Shown here piece after piece: positions 24,911 to 39,200 of a stretch of 64,000 nucleotides of DNA. Both the position numbers and the translations under genes were made by a program. Position 1 is the first letter of the stretch. Each line of letters starts with the position of its first letter. This stretch comes from Acanthosepion pharaonis. Lineage: Eukaryota > Mollusca > Cephalopoda > Sepiida > Sepiidae. A model generated the notes under the pieces. That model saw nothing but the letters and a program-made list of their open reading frames with translations. It did not search any database and had not been told where the DNA came from. The DNA lies in the NCBI GenBank assembly GCA_903632075.3, contig CAHIKZ030000025.1, positions 1,690,501-1,754,500 of the forward strand. Direction: 5' to 3'.

Positions 24911-25855
24911 CGCGCCTTGTATCAGAATCATAACTGCTAAGATCACTGTAAAATATTTTAAATTTTGATTTTTAACTGAAAATGTATCCTATCAAATGCC
25001 TAAATAAAGAAAAAAAGATCTCAGTACTGCTGGACTTTGAATGTTCAGTCAGGTGGGATTTATGAAAGACTAAGAAAAAATAAAAATTCTAATACATTAC
25101 CATGAAAAATAACTGGAACAAATTAACAGATGAAAGAATCTTGTGTTTTTAGATAAAAGTTGTTCAAATAAAAAATAATATTTGCTTAACTAAAGTATCA
25201 TTCAAAACAAATATTGTTGAAATCTTTTTTTTGGGACTCAGCTGAAATTTAGCTAGTATAATTTTGTCTTTAATATTTGTTTTCTTCTAAAGAGAAGTCT
25301 TCAGGGATTTATATAAACATCTAAAAATGCTATTTCATAAACTTTACCTCTATTCATTAGCATAAATTAATTTTGATACATTGACAATTTAAATATTTTA
25401 TTCTAACACAATTCTTTCTGTATGGATTTAGTGATCCAACCAAATGTGTGAAGGATGATGTATCAAAAAAAATTAAAAAGTTTCTTTAACAAAACTTTCT
25501 TTTTAGATGTTCAACTATAAATTTATAAACTATATAAAAATATATTTAAAATTTGACAACCTGACATTATTTAAATGTTCATTTTTTTTTTTTTTTTTTT
25601 TTTTTTCAATTTTTAAAAGCTGCACAATGAGTCACTGAAAGTTGTCAGAATTAATTGATTTTCAGCAGAAGTTTTTTTATTTTATTTTGTGTCAGTTTTC
25701 ATATCATTTTTGAGAAATGAGTAATAAAATGTATTTGATAAGAAACATAATCTGCTTTGATGAAATACATAAACAATATATGTACACAATATCCATTAAA
25801 AGTTGAAAATTACTATTAACGTTTTTTTTTTTTTGTATTTTTTTTTACTTATAGG
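22993..25855. other. Gene-poor AT-rich region with microsatellite
   Basis: No gene. It contains poly-A at about 24388-24411, a compound (TA)n(TG)n microsatellite at about 24868-24912, and poly-T at about 25580-25607. CpG is almost absent. It may be intron or intergenic DNA. Confidence 0.5.
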
Positions 25856-26205
25856 AGGAGGCGATCTGACCATGCCTGAAAACCATACAGGTTGGCCCAA
25901 CCCTTGTAAATGAAATTTGGTAGACGGAACCCTTTGGGAGCTGTCGATAGTTATGCTAGCACAAAGTCACAAGTCATCATGACTGAGGGTTTGAGAATGT
26001 TGGTCTTGTTCAGATTGTTGATCATGCAAGATGACGTGCTCCCCCTGCCCAGGTCTGCTCAGCATAACTGCAGTATAAACCCCAGGTAGGTTCTGTGAGT
26101 GTTGAACAAACACAAATGTGTCTAAGCAGGTGTCAGCAACAGGGATTGGCCAGCAGCCCTAGTAAACAGGCATCCTCAGATACGAGTGGCCATTTATTCA
26201 TCCAC
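25856..26205 (-). repeat. GC-richer block, probable decayed interspersed repeat
   Basis: It stands out from its AT-rich surroundings in base composition. On the minus strand it reads GTTCCGTCTACCAAATTTC, then ACAAGGGTTGGGCCAACCTG, which resembles from memory an abundant molluscan/cephalopod repeat. No open frame of note. A search against a cephalopod repeat library would settle it. Confidence 0.4.
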
Positions 26206-27388
26206 TCATGAATAAAAAGTATTTCTTATAAAGGAAGTTTATTAAGCAAAGTAATTTCATTAACGGTCAAAAGTTCAGTCTACTTAAAAATATCAAAATT
26301 TAACAATTCAATTTTCTTTTCTATTTAACTTTTCTAAACAGTTTTGTTAAAAATACTTTAAAAGGCCTCTTCATAATATGAATTCATCTGAAGAATAACT
26401 AATATATAATACAACTATAATGTCATCTACATGTAAATAAACTATTCATATAATTACAGATAAAATCCATAGAACAACCAAGACAGTAGTGCAAGAAACA
26501 TTAAAATGGAAAACCCAAAACTGCTATACTTTGTTGGCTACAAGAATTGGTATTTATACCAGAGGTAACTACTTTTTTTTTTCTTTTTTCAACATACAAA
26601 GAGAAAAGCCAATATTTGGATTGTTTCCATATTTTTAAAAAGCATCTATAAAATAGTTTTTTTTTTTTTCACAGTTATAACAACTGTTATTTATGATCAG
26701 GTCTTTAACAATGATGCACGTACATCTTTACATTATCAAAACAATCATATGTAACCATTTAATTTCTGTTTCTTTTTAGCACCCCCACCTCAACCAAAAA
26801 TTTAAACATTTTTAATAATTCAAATATTCATATGCAGAAATCTTATGGGATTAAAATACTGGCCAAGTCATCCTAGCTCTGGTTGAGAATAGTAAGATCG
26901 CAAAAGGTTCAGAGACCATGATGGCAAATAGCCATAGCACATGATGAAAAAATGTGTGCCCCATTTTGAGCAAGTTTCTCTTGGGAAATTTCTGATTATT
27001 CATCTGAATCTACATATAGACAAATCTTAAAGCGTAAGTTTTTCATAAAATCCATCCAGTTTTAAATGTAAAAGTGAAAATTCAACAGAGCAAGTAATGC
27101 TGCAAACAAGATGAAATAATCATTAAAAACTTGGCAAATTTTATTTTAACCTTTATCAACACCACCACAACATGGTGAAATTTACATTCTTTTTTCTTTT
27201 CTTTTTTTTTTTTTAACTCAAACATTTACTGTAAAAATATCTTATTCTATATTAACAAAAACTACCACATGCAATGAATAAACCATAGCATTTTTCAAAT
27301 TAACATTGTATGGTTCAAGTAACAAATTTTCCAAGTCTTGTCTTAAATTTATTTCTATGGTGTAATCCAAGTATTGGCTAAGACAATA

Positions 27389-27424
<36 letters not shown>

Positions 27425-28486
27425 TTTTTTTTTTTATGTATAAACAATTGAGAGCAACATTTTTTTTTAAACTGCAATTAAGAGTTAAAAAAATTAAAAA
27501 GCTGAATATTAGTGTGCAAATAATTTAAGATTGTGTCAGTGATGATGACCATCTATACATATCCTTGAAAAGATATGCTATTTGCCTACCAGAGTATCTG
27601 TTGTCATCAGGAAAAGATGTTTCCAATCTGACACATCAGCAGACGTTGATATCAATTAAGCATCTTGCATTTTGGTTCTGTAGCTTTTGAGATGTTCCAG
27701 TGTTTCTGCAAAGAATAAAATTTGTGAATTTGAAGGCTGGGTGACCAGCTTTCAAAACTAAATGGTACAAAGGGTTTCTAATTCTTTCATTTCTACTTAT
27801 GCTGGAAAAAGACACCAAATAAAAGCATACAAGTTCTTTAGTAGACTAAATAAGAAGAAATACAGATAAATTACAAAAAATACTTCTGAATTAGAATATA
27901 TTAAAAACACATATTAAAATATATTCAATGTATGTATCAGACCAACAGCATTATTATAGCATTTAGTAAGAATTATCCTTACTCTCAATAGCTTGTGAGA
28001 TCAACATGCTAACTCTTCAAAGAAATCCTATAAAATTTGTATGTTGCAAATAAAAAAAAAAGTGTTTTTGATGAACAGGAATTATTTCTAATTATTGAAG
28101 AATTTCTCCTAAATACTTGTGACATCAAGAAATGCCTTGACCTTTCATTTTAATAGAGTTAGAAATAGTACCAAAGTGTGTTAGTTGAGAAAAGGTCAGC
28201 AGGACTTCATTGTTTTTTTGCAAAATGTGCTTTGAGAACAGTTGGCAATCAATATGACATGTTCCTGAATTAAATCACCTGAAAGGGCTTTTTTTTTTCT
28301 TTTTTAATAATTAGGCAGATTTTTTTTAATCTGCAAGTGATTTCTTAGAGAATTTTTTACAAAAGTACTTTGAAAGTGAGAAAAACAATATATAAAAAAA
28401 ATACTGTGAAAAGTATAAGATTTAAGTAGGTAAGATTAATGTAACAATTCTTTAATATTCATAATTTCATTATAGATTTGTTGCTC

Positions 28487-28521
<35 letters not shown>

Positions 28522-30454
28522 TTTTGTATCCTCATCAGTTTTAGGTGTTTGGGGTGGGGTTCACTTGTTTATACACCTGTAGAAATTGGTTTAATCCTTA
28601 TACAATGTTTTATATTTTAAAAAAATCAAACAGACCAGACAAAAAAAAAAAACATTAAACATCGAATAGATCACATTTTTGATGAATTTTCAAGTTTAAA
28701 TATACAATAAAAAAACAAAAATCTGTAAAAGATATACAAATGATTTTTTAAAAAGTTGTTTCTATTTTTACTTTATTAGATATTGAAAAGCCTTTTTTCT
28801 TATAAAAATATTATAAAATAAAAATTTATATGAAAAGAACTGATCCTTCAAATGTGAATAACTTAAGTTTTCAGTTTTCACTACATCATAATAAACTTTG
28901 CATATTAATTACATTAAAATTTATAATAGTATTAATGATATATTTACTTAATTGATTCCAGAGGTTTCTTTACTAAATAATTTACTCTTGATGACATATT
29001 TAAGCAAATAAGTAAAATGATAAGACATATAAATTTCATTAAAATTCAAACTGCAGTACTAAGATCCCAAAATTCTCTATCAGTTTTCAAAATGTGACAA
29101 CCCTAAGCAATGAAAAAAAAGTTTATTACACTTATGTTAATTGTATAATTTTAATACTACAATCAATTTTAGAATCAGTTTCTTTTATATATAATCTTTT
29201 TGATGATCTCAAGAATCACAAAATCATGTAAATAATCTGAGTGTAAATATATTTCCAAATATTTGATTTGTCTAAAACAAAAAATTTTCAAAAGAAAAAA
29301 AAAATAATTCAGTATAAAGTTTTTCCTCTTTATGGTTTAAAAATACCTGATGAAGAATGGCTTAAAATATTGTGTTAACATCACCAAGAACACAAAAGAG
29401 AAGTTTAATTGTCCAAACAAAATTGGAATTTGTTCAGAATTCATTTAACTTGGGCTTAAGAGAAAAACCATATTATCCAAACAATGATGCCAAGTTTGTT
29501 CCAAGAAGTTTTCACATTTTTCTCTCACTTACTTAAATGAATGTTTTTTAACTATTGTTAGGTATTTGTTCGGTGATAATTTCCTTATTGAACTGATAAG
29601 TTTAATTTATGTATAAACAAAAATCTCTCTCTCCACTTAGACTGTACCAAGAAACTCAAAAGTCTTGTAATTAATATACCTGCTTTTGCTTATCAAAATG
29701 ACATGTATTCCTCTGCCATAGAATTGAAATTATCAACATTTAACCTTTATGGTAGATAGGACTAATGCAAGATAATTGTAAAATCAAATCAATGTTTTCA
29801 TTTATTCCTCCGTTTCTCTATTCTAATGACACTTGTTTTGGGCATCACTTCATCCAAAAATGTCAATGGTAGGTGATAAATGACAACATCTCCAGTTACA
29901 TTCTGTTCAAATGTTCATCTTCATTATATGTACATTTTTTTTTCTCTAATTCTCTTCTATAACTGAGATTGATTCTTAATACTAAGCAGTAAGACTAAAA
30001 TTTGTATTGCTTCAAATGGAAACACAGATGAGTTCTGTGAGCAATTTTTTTTTTTTTTATCTCCAATTCCATTTTCTTTTTAGTGAATTAAGTAAAATCA
30101 ATTTATATTTGAAGTTCCAAGACAAAGCATTGTTACTAATGAATACATTGAGGTGTTTGGATCACTTTGCTCAGTTGGTCCACACTGAAAACATCAGTTC
30201 TTATTAGATCACAAAAGTTAAACAGACAAATCCAGTCGGTATTTAAATGGAGTTCCACTTGGAAACGGCAAGTACAGTAAATGACCTTCTACCATCCAAA
30301 ATATGTTTCAGCTTTAAATAATCCACAAAAGGGTTGATCAGCTATAAATAAAGCACATCAATCACTTGCAAATGATATTTTGATCACTATATCCCCCCCC
30401 ACACACACTTATTACACAGAGCCTTCCAAGAATATTAAAGGGAACTCTTTAATT
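26206..30454. other. Gene-poor AT-rich region with microsatellites
   Basis: No supported gene. (TA)n lies at about 27391-27421 and (TG)n(TA)n at about 28487-28522. A small GC-richer island at about 26860-26990 has a 48-codon minus-strand frame without recognisable domain and does not resemble SLC7A exons. CpG is nearly absent, especially 28-29.5 kb. Confidence 0.5.
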
Positions 30455-30600
30455 TGCAACATAGTTCTCATTCCTATTCCTATCACACAGAGTATCCTTC
30501 CCAGGAAATTATTCCATTTGCTTCTCTGCTGTGCCAAGAATTGAATTCATATTCCAAGGAACCAGATGAACATTTAACCAACACTTTTATCTGCCAGAGA
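30455..30600 (-). mobile_element. Decayed tRNA-headed SINE (SINE-B head), minus strand
   Basis: The minus strand reads CTGGCAGATAAAAGTGTTGG and, about 35 nt on, GAATTCAATTCTTGGC. This parallels the SINE-B head at 57907 (CCAGTGGATAAAAGCGTTGG ... GAGTTCAATACCCGGC). The tail is not recognisable. Confidence 0.4.
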
Positions 30601-32284
30601 ACTTATCACAAGATATATTAAGGGACATGATAGGATTTCAACAAAATTGTCAAGGTGAAGTGTAGCTATGTGTTAAAAAGTGTTTTCTGCTCAGCAGAAT
30701 TATTTGTATGTATTAATATTCTGGTAGAGGCATATTTTTCATCAGTATTTCTTTTCGTGGTGTTGAAAGCAGCAAATTGCCTTGACATATATTTAGACTT
30801 TGTTGTTTTGTTTTTCTATCATCAAAAATGATTTTCTGTTTTTATGCTTTTTGCTATCCAATGTTAAAGGCTAACTTCCAACTAGTATTATTGACTAACA
30901 TCCCACTGGACAATTTGATAAATAGTCACTATTATTTTGTATTTCTAAAAGAATTTATATTTTGTTGCATCTGTCACAGAAATGTCACTCTTTGTTCTGG
31001 ATGTGACAATGATGTCTTTATGGAGTATGCCTCCCCTGCTTATGGAAGCCTAAAATATACAAATTATTTCTGCATTTTTACAACAATTTCATCTAGCAAA
31101 TGAAAAATATTACTATATCAAAATAAATTTAGAAATATTTAACAAAGCATTGATTTGAATGTTTCCTAATGAAATTATCTTGGTACATTTTGAAGATAAT
31201 TTGACAGAAAAGCAGAATGAATTTTAACTTATTCAAATTTTTATAGCAAAACAAGGTATTCATCAAAACTGACAAGATGTGTATGTGTAAGAGGCAATAA
31301 CACAGGTTTTATACACTTGTTAGTAAGATTGCATGTTTAACTCAAGAAGCATTTAATTTTCATGAAAATAATTGTCATATCAGTGTGATTGTCAAACAAT
31401 CTAATTCATTTGTATCAAAATATTAGACAATAATAAAAATTTAAAAAAAAAAGTGCTTGGGACATCATCAAGAAACTTGAAAGAACATTTATGAAAAAAA
31501 TTCTATTCGCTATGTCAATGTGCAACAGTAAAATAATTACGTTAATAATGATAATAATGATGATGCAAACAGCATAACAAGAATGTTTATTGGGATCCAA
31601 CTGAAAAGCTTTAAAATGTCAACCAACTTGAAGGATGACTCAGAAGATGATATATGTAGAAAGATTCAATGGCTGACAGATTTTAAAAAGAGAAATTGAA
31701 TCCTTTAATAAAATATTAAAATGAATTTCCAATTAGTCTTTCAAAATTAATTCTAGTTTATCAATAATACAGAAAAAGGGATGTTCATTTAAGACTACAA
31801 AAGATTTTAGATGAAAAACGTGTAAATCTCCAAGATTGACAATCACCAAAATGTTTAAGATGATTTCTTTTTATCTTTATTTACAAAATAAAGTTTGATT
31901 TTGAAACAGAATTGTTGCATATCAACTGGCAACATTTTAAAGTTTTCAGTTATGTTATTGAAAGCATTTAAATTGTTTAAAACCAGTTGCTCGGGAAACT
32001 TTCCTAAGATATTTAAAGTTAGATTTACTAAATAGTGTGACAACATTTGTTTTAGTTGCAAAAACTTACCATGGAATAACAATTTTTTAAAGGTTTTTTG
32101 CGGTGGCACAGTTTAATGAGAATCAAATTTTAAAATATTTTTCTAAGCTAATCAGACATTGTAGCATCTAAGAAAATGGCCTAATAATCATCTTATTTAT
32201 CTCATCACATAATTTAGTAGCTTAACATTTGGTCCTCATTACAAGATGAAAATAAGAAATTGTTGCTAATTTGTAATCTTTTAC
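30601..32284. other. No gene supported
   Basis: AT-rich. A minus-strand frame at 31855-32109 (84 codons) is open but has no recognised domain, and its composition follows local AT bias. It is not called as a gene. Confidence 0.4.
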
Positions 32285-32620
32285 ACATCATCATTATTGA
32301 GTGTGAGGGTGGCATGCTAATAAAGTGTCAATGGGGTACAAATATACAAAGACCAGTGTACCCATCATGACACCCAGTTTGATAAGGGCATACCAGGCAC
32401 ATGCACTACAGCCAAATGTGTGCAATACATTGACAGGTTTCAATAACCTTGCAGTTACAAATACTTTTAGGTCAAGTAAGGAACCTAAGTTCACTTAGTT
32501 TCCAATTGAGGGTGTTCTCAAGTCACCTTCACTGACTAAAAAAAACAACCTTTATTGACACGAGGCCATACACCCTCCTCACGCTCATCATCATAGTATG
32601 TGTTGGCATTTCACTAGATA
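32285..32620. repeat. GC-richer block, probable interspersed repeat
   Basis: It differs in composition from the flanks (for example GTGAGGGTGGCATGCTAATA, CACATGCACTACAGCC, ACGAGGCCATACACCCTCC). The minus-strand frame at 32294-32494 is open by chance and resembles no SLC7A exon. The class is unknown. Confidence 0.3.
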
Positions 32621-35600
32621 TTATAAGTTTTAAGCTGGGAATTAAATTTCAGTTTTTACTAAATCCTTTTCCTCTGGATTTGAATGTTCAATAGAAAACA
32701 TTCACAAATGTATTTATGCAAGAGAAGCCACAAGAAAAAACTTCAATTCATTTGTCAATTCTGCTATTCAAAAACATTATTAACTGTACTAATTTATACT
32801 TCAAAGAAAGCTTATACTAATTTATATAAAGTTCAATCTCTACTAAGAAACTTACAGGCAATGGGTTTCAACTCAGAAACAAAATCATTTTTTTTATCCT
32901 ATTAAGATTTATAGTTAAATACACTGATCACCAGTGGTAGTTACTGTCCTGAATGTAAAACATCTTTTATTCTATCTGTATGATGTATAATATTGCAGAG
33001 TGTAATGTTCTTTCTCTTGTAGTTTGCCAAGGCAGAAAATAGTCACAGTTTTAGGAATAAAAAAATATTTTTTGTGAAGATATAGGTACCACCAAATGAT
33101 GCATTTTTTCTAAAATTAAAATTTGCTGCCCCATTAAAAAAAAAAAAAAAAAAAAAAAAAACAGGGAATTATCTGATTCAAATGAAATTTCCAGCACTTC
33201 TTCATTAATAAAAGAATTACATATAGAATCGGTTATCTCATTAGAAAATGTTGTGGAAATATTTGGGGGGGGGATTGCTTCACCCACCCCTTTTAATATT
33301 TCGTGTGTACTTTTTAATTTAAAAAAAAATTATTTGTAATGTTTCAATATGATTCTGAACTTCAAATTCATCTTGTTGCTGTCCATAACAAGATTTTCCT
33401 AAGTAAAGAGATATTTGATGAAGAATTGAAAAAATGTAAAGTTTAAGGTCATTTTCAAGTGTAACCTTTTTTTTTCTTTTCAAAAAAAAAAAAAAAAAGA
33501 ATTGTAAGTTTTGTTTTTATTTTAGCAACTGTTAGATTATTTTTGGTACAGATATTGAAAAAGAAATGATTCTTTAACTACTGTACTCTTACCTATCGGA
33601 AGAATAATATATGATAATTCAATTAAATTAAGAATAATTAAAAAGTAGACCTCATTGGGTACAATTAAATATTTTATAACATCAAACTCAAACAGATTTC
33701 CTTTTTATACATTTAATTAATAAAAATTAAAATCATTCATTCTGCTAAGTTTAATAAAAACATATAGTATAAAAAATTATATTCTTAAACTATTGGTTAT
33801 ACAAAGATAATTTACTTTTAAACATAAATACCAATTTCCTGATTATTGTACTGCTGATGTTCCGTATTTCCTTAGTTTTTATTTTTAAAATTTCGCGCGA
33901 CTTTTTTCAGTCAGAGGTGAAATTACACACCTTCTGTTTTGACCTATGGCATCACAAGTTACCGCGCTTAAATAAACGTTATTTTCATTAAAAGTAAGGA
34001 TTTCTTCTTTTACTTAATCTTGAAATTTAGTGACTTTAAAACACATCACTCGGAAAAATATTGGATTTCTAAAGAGCTTTAAAAAAGGTTTTGTTTACAG
34101 TTCTTTTTTACCTATGATGGTGTATCGATGAGTGATTTGTGAACGTGCCAATGTTTTTTTGGGGTTTTTTTTTTTAAATGAATGCCTAAAAACTTCATTT
34201 GCATTCAAATTATTTTTTTTAATTTTTTTTTTTTTTTAAATATCCAAAGTTTGATTATACTTTAAAACATTTTTTTTTTTTTTTTTTTTTTTAATGCAGG
34301 GTATTCTTTTTTAATTAAAGAATCTTGTAATATTCAACAACTATGCGCATTTTTCAAGTCAGTTCACGTAAGTGAAGCTTTTTTTTTTTCTTTTTTTTTT
34401 CAACACTAAAAATAAAAAGTAACGCACTTGTACAGATTCCCTTTTTATTTTACTTTTTAGTAGTAACTTAAAAAAAATGTAACTACAAGAAAAACGTACT
34501 AGTCATCATAGCATCAATTATGAAGATTTTTTTCAAGGTAGGGTTTCTCGATTTTAAATGCTAATCTTTATCCGAAGAAATAAAGAAAAGACACTATGCT
34601 TCTCATAATTATTGTTGGGAGCTTAAAAACTTAGGACAGTTAGCGCAGGGACACGAATATTTTTAATTTCCCCTGTAGGACCGGCAGTTTGTAAAAGGTT
34701 TAATTTTAAATTCTTCAGCTTAAAGTCTATTTTCATCTTTTATCAATGAAAAAAAAAAATGAAACAAGCGAAAAACAGCAGATTAATAAACGAGTTTTAT
34801 AACTTGTACGAAACTATAAACAAAAAAAAAGCTATTTTCGTATTTCATTAAAAAATTTTTTTTAAAAATCAGCCTATTTTTAATAATTCAATTGATTAAA
34901 TGCACTTTTAATAAATATGTTATTATGAATATTACTCGCTTAAAAGGCATTTCTTTTTTTTTTTAACTAAAAAATAAAAATCAAATGATTTATTAGTTTG
35001 TTTTTTGGGGTTTTTTTTAAATATTTCTGTAGCATTTATGCGAAAGATGAGAAATAGAAACACAAATTCTCCAATCCAGACAAAATTTACAGCTCCATTT
35101 CGAATAATTAAACAGAAACTATTTTTTTTTTTAAATAAATAAGAGAAGAAAAATCACTCTAACTTACTCAATATTTCATTGTTTAGAAATTATATTACTC
35201 GGAGAAATGATTTTAAAGAATTAACGCCTATAAGCGGCCACGTGTAGTGACTGAAAATGATGACTGAATTGACGGAAAACTTAACATACCGAAGCCTAAA
35301 AGAGAAAACAATGCTTTTGAAATAATAATAATTAAAAAATTTGCCCAGTTTATTTTTCTCTCAATAATAAATAAAAAAAAACTTTAATGCTATGTTTTCA
35401 GTAATTTTTAACTCTTTTTTTTTTAATTTTATTTTCGTTTTTATTTTACGTTTACCGTTTTTAATTACCTTATTTTATTATTTACATTGGCTTACGCAAT
35501 AAATCAGCAGTGCAGATGTCATAAAAAAATTTGAAAATACGGATGGAGGGAAAAATAAAGCATGGTCAATTTAAGAACAAATTTACTAAAAATAATGACA

Positions 35601-35705
35601 GCATTAATGAACAAAAATTGCGTTAAAGAAGAGAATATGAATAAACGTGTGTGTTCATTTTTCTTAGCTGGGGCTTTACAATTATGTACGTACATAGATA
35701 CTTAC
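32621..35705 (-). other. Probable intron 1 of the SLC7A gene (proximal part)
   Basis: This region lies directly downstream (minus strand) of the splice donor at 35705-35704. It is non-coding, with many T homopolymers (for example 34272-34292). CpG is scarce up to about 33.8 kb and common from there to the exon. No second exon was found, so the intron may extend far to the left. Confidence 0.5.
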
Positions 35706-36219
35706 CTACACATGTCGCAGCAAGCACAGTAACACTTTTAGTCGGGGGACCGCAATCGTGGAAAAATGGGTTCAAAATGTAGTTGGCAAAAGTAAGTGCT
35801 GTAATAGCATTACCAGTTGGTATCACAATGATATTGGCAACCCACAGGTAAAGAAAGGCCGGGAATCCACCGTATATATTGTTTATGTAGGCATAATCAG
35901 CTCCGGAGTTTGGTATGCAAGTTCCGAGTTCTGCATAGCACATGGCCCCGACGAGAGCCATCATACCGCATAGGGCCCATACTATAATAGACAAGCCGGG
36001 CGAACCAGTCTCCAAAAGTACACCCTTTGGAGAGACGAAGATGCCTGAACCTACAACAATTCCTACGATAAAACAACATCCATGAAAAAGTCCGAGTTCT
36101 TTTTTGAGTTTCACAGGTTCCGATGATCCACTGACAAGAGAGGAATTTTCTTTGGATCCACCTCCGCAAATGCCGCCGCCGCTGCTGCCACCGTTGGCAG
36201 CAACGGACTTTTCGACCAT
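35706..36219 (-). CDS. SLC7A-family amino-acid transporter (LAT/y+LAT light chain), first coding exon
   Basis: The exon encodes about 171 residues of an APC-superfamily exchanger that would move large neutral or cationic amino acids across the plasma membrane. Residues 1-35 are a Gly/Ser-rich cytoplasmic tail. TM1 (about 43-64) carries the substrate-binding GSGIF motif at 57-61, followed by VSPKGVL. TM2 spans about 76-96, then CYAELG and IPNSGADYAY; TM3 spans about 121-149, and TM4 begins near 161. Cys156 in HDCGPPT sits where human LAT1 and relatives have the cysteine that disulfide-bonds to the heavy chain 4F2hc, so this is probably a heteromeric light chain. An in-frame TAA two codons upstream supports the start. 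The exon ends GTAG|GTAAGT (phase 1). Full proteins have about 500 residues and 12 TMs, so two thirds is missing here. LAT versus y+LAT cannot be separated from this exon. Confidence 0.92.
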
Positions 36220-39200
36220 GTCTTATGTTCTTGTCCCCTGTTTAGTATATAGGAGTATTATGTGTTAAATTTGTCTGCTACAGTTGAGAGATAAATGATG
36301 AATACCTCGACGAGGTAAGAAAGAAAATTCTGAATTTACCAGTGAATGACGTGTTGACCACGTGACGGTTTTTGTGGGTTTGTTTTTTTGTTTCTTTTTG
36401 ATGCAATTTGGGATCGGCGTGGCTTTCCTTGCTAAGTTTTGTTAGGTGGAAAAATAGTGATTGAATCAGAAAAATGTCATTGATTTTAATGAGAAACTTC
36501 TTAATTCTAGCAAAAAAAATGATTTTACCTTTTTTATTTTTCTGTTGCGAAATACTGACTAGAGAATATTTCAACAGGAAAAAAATATTCAAATTTTCAC
36601 TAGTTCTTCTTATCAAAGTGAAAAAATCCAATTCATGAAAAATTAAAAGAAAACTAATGGTATTTTTTAATTTTTAACAATATTTTGCAATTATCAAATT
36701 ATCGATTTTGTAACTGAATTATCCTAAAGTACACGAAGTCTAAGTAAATGAAATGTACAAGTAGTAGTACATTACTTGTACATTTTATTTGGTGGCTCGA
36801 CAGCTCCGAACTTCTTTCTGAAAGAAATATTTGAACATCAAAAAGCAGACGAAAAAGTTCTCATGTCCTGAGTAAATGAAATGTGTGCCTATAAGTGTTC
36901 CTATAAACAATTATTGTCACAGCATCTGATAGTACGCTTATTATTTAAAAAGAAAGACAAAAGATGAGGAAGGCCTCGCGATGTAACGTTTGAGGAGAAA
37001 GAGAGAAAAATATACGTCCACCACTTTTTACTACTGATACTGTCAGTGTCGGAGAAAAATGTCTTTCTTTCTTTACCAAGAGAAGAAAGTCTACGTGCTT
37101 TTTATTTTTTTCTTCCCACAATTCTCTACGGATATCTTATTATACTGGAGAATTGTAGTAGAATTTTTTGTCTCAATTATTTATTTATATATTTTTTGCA
37201 GAAGTTGAACACCTTTTTGTTGAAATGCAAAAAACACGTGTTTAAAGTAAAAGTTTCGAATTTTTAGTTCTGACAAAGTTTGCGTATAATTGCCTCGTGC
37301 TTTTTAATTTTTTTTTCCTTTAATAAATGTGAGCCAAAAATTGCTGCCAAGTTAATTCAAGTCCTCCTTTAATTTTCAGCATAAGGTTTTTTTTTACCTA
37401 TGTTTTTGTTAATTTTTAAAAACTGGTTGTTGCGCCCATTAAATGCACGTCACCCTAGCAAACGAATAGTTTTCTGAAGCAAAAGCACAATACAAAAATG
37501 GGGATGATGAAGCAATTACAGCTTCTTTTTTTCCTTTTCTCTCTCTCTCTCTCTATATATATATTTTGATTTCAATCCAAAGTAAAATCTTTTTAAGGGA
37601 TAGGTACGAAATTTCTGAACTGCCTCACGCCTTCCTGTTTTGTTTCTTGTAGTTTTTCTTCAACCATCACTCGTGTGTCCGACGTCAAAAATCAGTACTG
37701 CCCTAAAAGTATGAAGCAAAAAAGAAAAAAGTTAAGTGAAATGAAATAACAAATAAGATAACTGACATAATTTACTTAATTCCTTAACAAAAATGTTGGG
37801 AAATACTCGGTCCAGAAATGCAACTCTCTCAGCTTCGAAGAGACCTGCTCTTCTGGGCCTAATTCAGTGACTTTAATTTAATGCGCGGTACCACCATAAA
37901 TTTGTTTCAAAAAAACAAAAAAAAAACTGAAAAATGCATTTTAAATAATTTAAATATCTTAAAACTTGAACTTTGGTTTTATTTGAAAGATAACATCCTA
38001 AAAAGATAATCCATAAAAAATAAAAAATAATTTGATATATGTAAATAAAGTTTTTAGATATTTTTAAAACATTGGCAGAGTCACACCTCCATTTGAAAAA
38101 TGTAAACTAAACAGCAAATTTAAAAATCGCATTAAAATACAATATATTTGTCCTGGAGATTTGTTTCAAAGTAAATTTAAGGATTAATTAACTGGATTTT
38201 GTATAATTAATTATTACTTTTATAGTGAAAATAACATTTGTTTCTGCACAGTATCCCGGGGAGCTATCATCCAGGTCATAGGTCAACAACAGTAGTTGTC
38301 TACTATCACTCCTGACTTTTAAAATCCATACAAAAAAATTAAATACAGTAGACCAACAATGCAACAATAAAAAAATTGAGTTCACAAATAAATTGTTAAC
38401 CTTATAACCAGTATTTTAAGAATTTAAATTTTTATTCTGTTTTTCTGAAAATTAATTTTATTTTTATACTACATTTAGAATAAGATTAGTATAAAAAATA
38501 ACACATTAATGGAAAACTAGTTAAATGATACTTTTGAGTTTAATTCATTGCTTTTATTGTTTTTTAATGTTTTCTTACCTGTCTGATTAAGTCTAATGAA
38601 ATAGCTACTAAAAATGGGAAAAATTGATAAAAATATTACTGAATTGTTAGTGTTAGTTGATTTCTTTCAGACTAAATGGCTATGAAAATTATAAACACCT
38701 CCAACCATTGTGCAAACCTTTTTTTTAAAAAATTGAAAATACTGCCATCATATTTTTATTTTTTTTAAATAATCAGGGAATAGTGATATCACAATGAGAT
38801 TTTCAGCACTTATTCATTGATGGTTATTTTTTATTAGAAAACATTGTAAAAACAGAATTTTCATGTCAATTACAACTTCTTTATGGCATTATTTTATCCC
38901 TAACTTTATAAATCCTAATAAAAATAATTGATAAAATAGAAAAAGTGCTATTACAAGTTAGAAGCATGACATTCAAGAAATTCTTTTGACTCTTAAAAGT
39001 GGCTTCTTTTTTTTTTTTCCATTTTTTTGTCCTTTCTTCCCTCCTAAACTGTTACTTCTCAGATTATCTTCCACATAGCAGTTGCAACATATCAATATTA
39101 CCATTTACTTTTTGAACTTCCATACAAAAAATAATCTAACAGTTGTAAAATGAAAAGATACAATAAAAGTAAGGTTTAAGACAAATTTTCAGTATGTTTA

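Noticed and set aside
26860..26990. Possible second SLC7A exon
   Set aside because: The minus-strand translation lacks any LAT-family motif and no consensus splice pair frames it.
31855..32109. 84-codon minus-strand frame
   Set aside because: No recognisable domain; composition fits chance opening in AT-rich DNA. Kept only as a note.
36278..36631. 117-codon minus-strand frame upstream of SLC7A
   Set aside because: Lys/Ile/Phe-rich translation following AT bias, no domain, and separated from the transporter ATG by stops.
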